Assembly (NCBI RefSeq): GCF_005887095.1 | Contig: NZ_PNCI01000035.1 | Span: forward strand, 1-64,000 | DNA length: 64,000 nt | Direction of reading: 5' to 3' | Source: Pseudoalteromonas rubra | Lineage (GTDB): Bacteria; Pseudomonadota; Gammaproteobacteria; Enterobacterales; Alteromonadaceae | In this document: positions 44,480 to 50,864 of the stretch, one piece after another | Numbering within the stretch: the first letter of the stretch is position 1 | Layout of the letters: every line of letters begins with the position of its first letter | Translations under genes and position numbers: made by a program | The notes under the pieces: model-generated | Database searches by the model: none | Told to the model about the DNA's origin: nothing | Seen by the model: only the letters and a program-made list of their open reading frames with translations

Positions 44480-45385
44480 ATGCCAGTCCAGGCATCTTAC
44501 ATTTTGGTTATCATGATTTGGTCAACCACCCCGCTGGGGATCGTCATCAGCAGTGCGGGTATGTCACCAACATTAAGTGTGTTTTTGCGTATGGCCATTG
44601 CGCTAGTGCTGTGCTTTTTTATCATACTGATTGGCCGTTATCGGGTTCCTGTATCCCGCCGGGCCTGGACCTTGTATTGCTACTCAGGTTTAGGGATTTT
44701 TGGTGGTATGTTGCTCAGTTACCTGGCTGCTCAGACTGTGCCTTCCGGGGTGATATCATTGGTATTTGGTCTTGCCCCAGTGCTGTCGGGCCTGTTTGCT
44801 CAGCACTTGTTGCGTGAGGCTCGCTTTAGCGTAATCAAATGGCTGGCTTTGGCTTTGTCTTTAGTGGGCTTGTATTTGGTTGTGATGTCACAACTCACAG
44901 AGCTGGACCTTGCACCCCGTGGGTTGATTTATGTGCTTGGCGCAGTCACTTGCTTCAGCCTTTGTGGCGTGATGGTTAAGCGTGTTCGTTTGGTTATTCA
45001 CCCGTTAGCCACCACTTTTGGCTCGCTCTTGCTGGTGACACCAATGTTTGGCCTGGTGTGGTGGGTGAGTGATGGGCAGCTTAACATGCAGAGCTGGCAG
45101 CAAAGCTTTGTGCTGGCTACGGTGTACTTAGGTGTGTTTGGCTCTTTGATCGGGTTTATCGCTTATTTCCATGTACTACAAAAACTCAAAGCGAGTACGG
45201 TTGCATTAACGACCTTGATCACCCCTGGATTTGCTATGCTACTGGGGGCCTGGATCAACAATGAAAAGATCACGCTGACTTTATTGGCTGGTGCATCCAT
45301 TATTGTGGTAAGCCTTGCTGTGTTCCAGTTTGGCGAAAGCGGCTGGTCAGCTGTGGCAAACAGAATGAAAAGGCGATTGTTATAA
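44480..45385 (+). CDS. EamA/DMT-family transporter
   Basis: The 301-residue inner-membrane protein has ten hydrophobic helices in two EamA repeats (about residues 4-135 and 145-285). It shows MIWSTTPLGIVIS at the start, PSGVISLVFGLAPVLSGLFAQ in the first repeat and ASTVALTTLITPGFAMLLGAWINNEK in the second. Members move metabolites or amino acids; no substrate is predictable. GGGAG precedes the ATG. It is divergent from the pig operon, so it could be controlled from the same intergenic region. Confidence 0.88.
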   Translation: MPVQASYILVIMIWSTTPLGIVISSAGMSPTLSVFLRMAIALVLCFFIILIGRYRVPVSRRAWTLYCYSGLGIFGGMLLSYLAAQTVPSGVISLVFGLAPVLSGLFAQHLLREARFSVIKWLALALSLVGLYLVVMSQLTELDLAPRGLIYVLGAVTCFSLCGVMVKRVRLVIHPLATTFGSLLLVTPMFGLVWWVSDGQLNMQSWQQSFVLATVYLGVFGSLIGFIAYFHVLQKLKASTVALTTLITPGFAMLLGAWINNEKITLTLLAGASIIVVSLAVFQFGESGWSAVANRMKRRLL

Positions 45386-45526
45386 ATCGTTACATTGGGC
45401 TACTGATCCGAGGTTGGGAACATGTTAAGCTTATCGAACTGACCGGTAGAGAGTGCGTAATCAGCAGTCAGTGCAAGGCGTGCTCTTATCATTAAACAAT
45501 TATTATAACTATAAAGCTGAAGGACG

Positions 45527-45994
45527 ATGAAGTTAACATTCCAAGATTTCGAGTTTGACTGCCAAAACCTGGCTTTGTCAAAACAAGGTAGAAAAATCAG
45601 TATAAAAGAGAAGCCTGCTACGCTGTTGGGCTTGTTCTTGTCTAACCCTCAAAAGATTTATAGCAAGGCAGAGATTCTGGAGCATGTCTGGCCTGGCAGA
45701 ACGGTGACAGAGCAAGTTGTGTTTCAGAATATTGGTCACTTACGTGCGCTGTTTGGTGATGACGCAATAAAGACCTTTTCTAAAAAGGGCTATCAATGGC
45801 AACTGCCTGTTCAGCCTGCTGAGCCTGCCGAGGAATTGCCACAGCCTGGCGAAACTGTTGAGCAGTCAGTTTCCGCACCGGAGCAACAGAGCTCAGGGCA
45901 AGAAAAAGAGCCACTGCAGCGTGTACCCTGGAAATGGTTAGCGCCACTGGCGGCTTTGGTCATTGGTGCAGGTGTTGTTGCCTTGGTAGTGTAA
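45527..45994 (+). CDS. Short ToxR/CadC-like winged-helix regulator with C-terminal membrane helix
   Basis: The 155-residue protein has an OmpR-type winged-helix DNA-binding domain at residues 1-97 (KPATLLGLFLSNPQKIYSKAEILEHVWPGRTVTEQVVFQNIGHLR spans the helices, ending in KTFSKKGYQWQL). A Pro/Glu/Gln-rich linker (98-130) and one terminal hydrophobic helix (about 135-155) follow. It stops right after the helix, so it lacks the periplasmic sensor domain of ToxR and CadC. I see no frameshift or continuing frame downstream, so it appears naturally short. It might act with a separate membrane sensor. It lies 1.7 kb from the pig promoter and is a plausible, unproven regulator of it. Confidence 0.82.
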   Translation: MKLTFQDFEFDCQNLALSKQGRKISIKEKPATLLGLFLSNPQKIYSKAEILEHVWPGRTVTEQVVFQNIGHLRALFGDDAIKTFSKKGYQWQLPVQPAEPAEELPQPGETVEQSVSAPEQQSSGQEKEPLQRVPWKWLAPLAALVIGAGVVALVV

Positions 45995-46304
45995 AAGCGG
46001 TGGAAAACCACGGCTATCGTACGGAAAAGTACGGACTTCTGCCAGCGTGACTTGCACCTCCCTGACATCCTGATGACCAGCACGACATACTTCCCTTGAT
46101 GTCGATTTTCAGACTCTTTATTGGTCTTACCTCAAGGGAGGTTTGTTGACAGCGTTGTTAACTTTATATTAATTTTTACTCCGTATACTGGTGTTCGAAG
46201 CGCAAGGTAAACCCTTTATTGTGAATTTCAGGTCAAAATGGTCCGATATTTCCAATTAATTTGGGTTAACTTGCAACAGAAGGGATCATCACCAAGGAGT
46301 GCTT
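45995..46304. other. Intergenic region with inverted repeat before the HslV-like gene
   Basis: No gene. An imperfect inverted repeat, ACTTCCCTTGA (46089-46099) and TCAAGGGAGGT (46132-46142, one mismatch), lies just ahead of the promoter at 46146 and could be a terminator for the regulator gene or an operator. Confidence 0.5.
46146..46174 (+). promoter_or_regulatory. Promoter of the HslV-like gene
   Basis: A perfect TTGACA (46146-46151) is followed by TTAATT (46169-46174) at 17 bp. GTTAAC lies 5 bp after the -35 (46157-46162), giving TTGACAG-N4-GTTAAC, the same arrangement as at the pig promoter. Confidence 0.5.
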
Positions 46305-46784
46305 TTGACTACTATTGCCTACCATCACAACTCCAGAACTATCTGTACAGATAGCCTGACCTCGACCAACCAGACTATTGTGTCCTGGGCAACGCGTAAA
46401 TGCCAACGTGTTGAAGACGGATATGTGTTTGCTTCGGGTAACTGTGCCGAGATCCATCACCTGATAAAGCAGTGGCGTGACAATCAATTTGGTGACATTA
46501 CTTGTTCATTCTTTTTTGTGGATGACGGAGGCAGTGTTTTCTTTGGTGAAATTCGTCATGGCCGACGCTTTTTAGAACCGCTGTCGCTAAACTGGGCCAT
46601 TGGCAGTGGCGCGAACTGGGCCATTGCTGCGATGGATTTCGGTCGTTCTGCATTTGAGGCCGTTGAGTATGCATGCCTGCGGGACAAATCCAGTGGTGGC
46701 TCTGTTATGACCTACAGGCACGACGAAAGGGCGCTTTGGCTGTGCACACCGCTGTACGAAGATGCCGCTATGAGAGTGAACTGA
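46305..46784 (+). CDS. Orphan HslV/proteasome-like Ntn hydrolase
   Basis: A 159-residue protein starting at TTG, 5 bp after AAGGAG. This start gives M-T-T-I-A, so removal of Met exposes an N-terminal Thr-Thr-Ile as in HslV and proteasome beta subunits. Numbered from that Thr1, Asp15 (CTDSLTS) and Lys31 (TRKCQRV) fit the catalytic Asp and Lys positions. FASGNCAE, the loop AIGSGANWAIAAMDFG and the helix AFEAVEYACLRDKSSGG also match the fold. No HslU ATPase is adjacent and hslVU operon order is absent, so it is a separate paralogue, probably a small Ntn hydrolase acting on peptides or amides. Its 3' end overlaps the opposite gene by 17 bp. Confidence 0.7.
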   Translation: MTTIAYHHNSRTICTDSLTSTNQTIVSWATRKCQRVEDGYVFASGNCAEIHHLIKQWRDNQFGDITCSFFFVDDGGSVFFGEIRHGRRFLEPLSLNWAIGSGANWAIAAMDFGRSAFEAVEYACLRDKSSGGSVMTYRHDERALWLCTPLYEDAAMRVN

Positions 46785-47466
46785 CGGGCACCTGGTAATA
46801 GCTGGCGACCAGAGTGAGGCGTTCACTGTGCCGGGGTGTGACACTCAGTTGCGACATTACTTTCTCAAGATTATCCATGTTTACACCGGACAGCTTTCTT
46901 TGTGCTTCACACAAGGCAAGCCAGGCCGCAAGTTCATGTTGGGGAAGTTCACAATAATGCGGGTTAAAACCCAGATACACTTCCAGCGCGCTTAACCCCT
47001 GATGATTACGTACAACGAGCGCGTCGGCCAGTGACTCGTTACGTTCAAACAACAACAAGGAACGAATGTAGTTAAATGGAGGAAGCGGGTTTTGCGGGTT
47101 GGCAAACAGACAGTGTAAAAATGTATTACCCTGATGGTTGGTGACATTAAACGCATTGGCGGCCTGCAGTGCTGGCATAAAAAAGTCCAACCGTTCGCTA
47201 TTATTGATCCCCGCAATGACACCCGGTGGCAAGCCATGATGCGTGACGCAGTGGGCAGTGATATTTTGATAATGTTCGTAATTTGCCGCGTGATTACTGG
47301 CTGCTTCAAAGCAATGTCTGAGCTGTGCAGAGCGCTCTGTCGGTGTTGCTTGTTCAAAACAGGTTAATATGCGTGTCAGGCTATGACTGTGTATCGCCTG
47401 GATCATATCTGTGACTGCCTGCGTGGTATCCGGCGCAGTCTGAGTGTTCGTTTTCTTTGTAACCAT
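46768..47466 (-). CDS. Ankyrin-like hypothetical protein
   Basis: The 232-residue soluble protein is predicted mostly helical. Two segments, FNVTNHQGNTFLHCLFANP and LVVRNHQGLSALEVYLGFNP, read like ankyrin-repeat turns and first helices (D/N-x-x-G-x-T/S-x-L/A-L/H), suggesting at least two repeats in the middle and a protein-binding role. The rest is not recognised. It is convergent with the HslV-like gene and overlaps its last 17 bp. The start ATG has only a weak ribosome site, and a small upstream frame overlaps it. Confidence 0.65.
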   Translation of the reverse strand: MVTKKTNTQTAPDTTQAVTDMIQAIHSHSLTRILTCFEQATPTERSAQLRHCFEAASNHAANYEHYQNITAHCVTHHGLPPGVIAGINNSERLDFFMPALQAANAFNVTNHQGNTFLHCLFANPQNPLPPFNYIRSLLLFERNESLADALVVRNHQGLSALEVYLGFNPHYCELPQHELAAWLALCEAQRKLSGVNMDNLEKVMSQLSVTPRHSERLTLVASYYQVPVSSLS

Positions 47467-47615
47467 ATCCGTTTACCCGAAGCAGAAGGCTGTGACATCT
47501 GCCACATTTGTTCAGCCTTTGTACGCATTATACCCATTGGCACGTACACGTATCCAGTCACAGAGATAAAATCTGATCCAGGCTCAAGGTCTCCTTCCTC
47601 GAGAAAATACTCCAT
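47403..47615 (-). CDS. Doubtful 70-residue reading frame overlapping the ankyrin-like gene
   Basis: Begins with ATG on the minus strand (MEYFLEEGDLEPGSDFISV). The first 45 residues have a normal protein composition, while the last 20 (WLQRKRTLRLRRIPRRQSQI) are Arg-rich, as expected for out-of-frame reading of the next gene. No ribosome site is seen. It may be a short upstream gene, a leader peptide, or part of a longer gene joined by a frameshift. Confidence 0.25.
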   Translation of the reverse strand: MEYFLEEGDLEPGSDFISVTGYVYVPMGIMRTKAEQMWQMSQPSASGKRIWLQRKRTLRLRRIPRRQSQI

Positions 47616-47641
47616 GACGTGTTAAGGATAAAAGGTACAAT
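47614..47641 (+). promoter_or_regulatory. Possible promoter of the MATE transporter gene
   Basis: ATGACG (47614-47619) and TACAAT (47636-47641) are spaced 16 bp, about 30 bp before the MATE start codon. Confidence 0.35.
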
Positions 47642-47671
47642 AGAGAAATTATTCATTCAGGACAATTATTA

Positions 47672-49045
47672 ATGAAGGACCTTACTCGGGGAAAAATCCT
47701 CACTCACCTTATTACTATGGCTGCCCCAATGGCGGTTGGGATGTTTATTCAGACCTTGTATTTTCTGGTCGACCTGTATTTTGTCGGAGCACTGGGAGCG
47801 TATGCGCTTGCGGGGGTTAGTAATGCGGGTAGTGTGTTCTTTTTTGTGATGGCGCTCACTCAGGTGCTAAATATTGGTTGTGGCACTTTGGTTGCCCATG
47901 CTGTTGGCAGGAAAGATCGCGTGCAGGCCAACATACTATTTCATCAAAGTATGCTGATTGCCGCGATTTGCTCCGTCTTGCTGGTTGTACTGGGTTATGC
48001 GTTTGGTCATCTTTTTTTCGAATTTATGGCGCCTGATCCCATGACTCGCCAAGCTGCGGTGGAGTACTTTTACTGGTTTCTGCCTGCATTAGTGTTGCAG
48101 TTTGGGCTGACTGTCATGGCCGCAGCGCTGCGTGGAGCGGGTGTTGTCAAACCTGTCATGTTGATTTCTGTTCTGGCAGTGGTCCTGAATATTATTCTGT
48201 CACCTGTTTTGATCTCTGGATGGGGGAGTGGAATTGCGCTTGGTGTGTCAGGGGCTGGTCTTGCCAGTTCTTTGTCCGCAATATGCGCTATGGTGATGAC
48301 GGTTTGGTATTTTGTTCGCAAAGTGGATTATCTGACCATGCCCACAAAGGCGTTGGTACCTGAACGCAAAGTTATGCTGAAAGTGATTAACCTGGGCTTG
48401 CCATCAGGTGGAGAGTTTTTACTTACGTTTATGTACATGTCGATAATTTACTGGGCGCTCAGCCAGTTTGCCGCAAGTGCTCAGGCTGGATTTGGGTTAG
48501 GGATCAGGATCATGCAAGTGCTTTTTCTGCCTGTGATGGCGGTCGCGTTTGTTGCGCCTGCAATTGCGGCTCAGAACTATGCTGCGGGGAGATACGACAG
48601 GGTGCACGAAACCTACCGATATACGAATTTACTGACCTGTATATTGATGACCTTGCTGACCCTGGTATGTCTGGTAAATTCCAGCTGGTTTTTTGCGCCT
48701 TTTAGCGATGAGCCACACGTCATTTTGGTTGCGGCAACGTTTTTGGGGTATGTTTGCCTGAATTTTGTACCTGCAGGTTTTACATTCGCTGCTTCTGGCA
48801 TGTTTCAGGCATTGGGGAATACCTGGCCTGCCTTATACAGCACGGCCAGCCGGGTAGTATTGTTTGCAGTTCCTGTTATCTGGTTAGCGGGACAAAGTGA
48901 CTTTGAAATCGAGCAGATCTGGGGGTTTTCTGTTGCCACTGTCTATTGTCAGGCAATGATCAGTTATGTGTTGCTGCGCCGTGAGATGAATAAAAAGCTG
49001 GTGCATAGCAGTGAAGCGCCAATACCCTCTCCTGTTCGCAGCTAA
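47672..49045 (+). CDS. MATE-family multidrug efflux transporter
   Basis: This 457-residue protein has 12 hydrophobic helices in two related halves, typical of MATE (NorM/DinF-like) exporters. Seen are the start MAAPMAVGMFIQTLYFLVDLYFVG (about residues 17-40), GCGTLVAHAVGRKD in the first half, and FGLGIRIMQVLFLPVMAVAFVAPAIAAQNYAAGRYDR in the second. It exports cationic drugs or metabolites with Na+ or H+. AGGA precedes the ATG. It is a single gene; there is no local repressor. Confidence 0.93.
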   Translation: MKDLTRGKILTHLITMAAPMAVGMFIQTLYFLVDLYFVGALGAYALAGVSNAGSVFFFVMALTQVLNIGCGTLVAHAVGRKDRVQANILFHQSMLIAAICSVLLVVLGYAFGHLFFEFMAPDPMTRQAAVEYFYWFLPALVLQFGLTVMAAALRGAGVVKPVMLISVLAVVLNIILSPVLISGWGSGIALGVSGAGLASSLSAICAMVMTVWYFVRKVDYLTMPTKALVPERKVMLKVINLGLPSGGEFLLTFMYMSIIYWALSQFAASAQAGFGLGIRIMQVLFLPVMAVAFVAPAIAAQNYAAGRYDRVHETYRYTNLLTCILMTLLTLVCLVNSSWFFAPFSDEPHVILVAATFLGYVCLNFVPAGFTFAASGMFQALGNTWPALYSTASRVVLFAVPVIWLAGQSDFEIEQIWGFSVATVYCQAMISYVLLRREMNKKLVHSSEAPIPSPVRS

Positions 49046-49160
49046 ACAGGGTGGACTAACTCTGAAAAGTGATGGTGGTGTTGCTACAAAAACGTGCGCT
49101 TGCGCTATTCTTAAGGGGGAGTCAGTGAGTTGATTACCACCTAAGGCGCAGGAGAAAGGT

Positions 49161-50480
49161 ATGCATAAAGGTGAAGTGGATTACGGAGAACGACATCCGA
49201 AGGTATTGATGATCTGTGATGACGCACATGAAATGGTGGGCGTATGTAAAGTGATCAGTTCTCAGGTTACTGCCTTTAGAACACAAGAGGGAGCCCGGGA
49301 TGCACACAAGGTGATCCGCGAGGGAAAACCCCCCGTGCTGATTTTTGCTATGTTGCATGTTAAGGCGAGCATAGAGACCTATAATTCACTTGCGCAGCGT
49401 GGGTTGCTGGGCTATCCCCACAAGAGTATCTTGTTATGTGAAAACAAAGAATCCGGAGTTGCTTTTCGTTGCTGTATCAAAGGCATCTTTAACGATTATT
49501 TTGTTTTTAAGCCCATGTATGAAAATTATCGGCTCAGGATGATCTTGCATAATATCTTGCAGCAGGCCGAGGATACCCAGCAAATCACCGAGCTAAAAGA
49601 AGAGCATTTTGGGCGTATCGATAACGGGCTAAAACAGCTGATTGATCAGGCTGCCAGCTACCGGGTTAACACTGAGCAATCTTTCCAACAAGTCAGAGAG
49701 TCACTGAGTGAAGCTCAGGAAGAAGATGAAGTAAACGCGCAGTTATTACAACAACTTAAAGAAAAGCATGTTTTACCTTTACTGGATAAATTGCAGCAGC
49801 AATTGGTGAAAGATATTCAACAGATCACCAAACAACTCAATGACAGCCATTTTACCCTGAATGAATTGGCCGATCTGTTCAGTAACTCACAGGCGTCTGC
49901 TTTTACCTCCGTACTTGAACACGCAGGTGAACACAAGGAAGAGGTACATCATGATGAGCCCGAGCACGATGTACGCGAACATGATGCGCCAACCCAGCAC
50001 GCTGACTTTCACGCTCATGAAGAGTCGCATACTGATCACGCGCATAGTGATGAGTCGACGCACGCCTTTGACAGCAACGATGTTCCTGAGCCAGTTTTGG
50101 CCAGAGACAAACGGATAATGATAGTTGAGGACAATGAAATCTATCGTGAGATGATTTCAGGGATACTGCGGGAACAGGGGTTTTCTGTAGACGGTATGGA
50201 AAACGGGCTGGCTGCTATCAAGGAGCTGCGCAAGCACCGCTACGATATGATATTTATGGACCTTTTTATGCCGGGTCTGGACGGTTACAATACCACTAAA
50301 AATGTACGTGCCATTGAGCATTGTCGCGGAATTCCCATTGTCGCCCTTACCAGCAATCGAAATAAAGATCTCATCCGAAAATGGGCTACCCTGGGGCTTG
50401 GGGGCTATATTGTTAAGCCTTCTACTAAGCGCAGTATTTTGGACGCCGTAAACAAGTTGTTGGGCACTGAGTGTGTTTGA
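49161..50480 (+). CDS. Response regulator with degenerate and true receivers and a His-rich linker
   Basis: The 439-residue protein has four parts. Residues 13-130 look like a degenerate receiver: VLMICDD start, IFAML where the phospho-Asp should be, and a retained FKP near 116. Residues 135-245 are long helices, probably a coiled coil. Residues 254-301 hold 13 His among Asp and Glu, a likely metal-binding or disordered linker. Residues 317-437 are a canonical receiver with VEDNE, phospho-Asp367 in MDLFMPGLDGY, LTSN and VKPS. There is no output domain, so it probably signals by protein contact. It is convergent with the Hpt and hybrid kinase genes, its likely phosphate donors. AGGAGAAAGG precedes the ATG. 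Confidence 0.85.
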   Translation: MHKGEVDYGERHPKVLMICDDAHEMVGVCKVISSQVTAFRTQEGARDAHKVIREGKPPVLIFAMLHVKASIETYNSLAQRGLLGYPHKSILLCENKESGVAFRCCIKGIFNDYFVFKPMYENYRLRMILHNILQQAEDTQQITELKEEHFGRIDNGLKQLIDQAASYRVNTEQSFQQVRESLSEAQEEDEVNAQLLQQLKEKHVLPLLDKLQQQLVKDIQQITKQLNDSHFTLNELADLFSNSQASAFTSVLEHAGEHKEEVHHDEPEHDVREHDAPTQHADFHAHEESHTDHAHSDESTHAFDSNDVPEPVLARDKRIMIVEDNEIYREMISGILREQGFSVDGMENGLAAIKELRKHRYDMIFMDLFMPGLDGYNTTKNVRAIEHCRGIPIVALTSNRNKDLIRKWATLGLGGYIVKPSTKRSILDAVNKLLGTECV

Positions 50481-50510
50481 GCAAAATTCCAGGAGCAAGT
50501 GAGATAGCGA

Positions 50511-50864
50511 TTATTCGCCGTGGTTGATTAGCGCGTTAAGTGCTTTGATCTCCTGTGCTATGTTAATTAGCACAGAGCGGCAATCCCGACGGTCGCCAGA
50601 CAATGCAGCGTCTTCTAACTCAGCCAGATACTCACTGCAACGCTCAGCACCAATGGCCCGCGCTGATGTTTTTAAAAAGTGTGCATGCTCTTTCAGCTCA
50701 GCATAAGCCGCATTGCTGTACGCGCTTAAAAAAAGTTTACAGCTGGATTCTGCCTGAGTCACAAAATCTCGCTGAAATCGGGCAATGGTGTCCATGTCTT
50801 CGCCAATTAAGTCAACAAGGGTTTGTGCATTCAGCCTTGCCAGTTGGGAGTGATCACTTGCCAT
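50511..50864 (-). CDS. Hpt phosphotransfer protein
   Basis: This 117-residue four-helix histidine phosphotransfer protein has its phospho-accepting His62 in EHAHFLKTSARAIGAE, equivalent to the AHxLKGSS motif. It would relay phosphate between the receiver of the hybrid kinase and a separate response regulator. Its start overlaps the hybrid kinase stop by 11 bp, so the two are translationally coupled and functionally linked. The receiver protein at 49161-50480 ends only 30 bp away on the other strand. Confidence 0.88.
   Translation of the reverse strand: MASDHSQLARLNAQTLVDLIGEDMDTIARFQRDFVTQAESSCKLFLSAYSNAAYAELKEHAHFLKTSARAIGAERCSEYLAELEDAALSGDRRDCRSVLINIAQEIKALNALINHGE

Noticed and set aside
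45995..46304. Possible lost periplasmic domain of the short ToxR-like regulator by frameshift
   Set aside because: No frame downstream continues with a plausible domain, and a promoter lies in this stretch, so the short protein is taken as natural.
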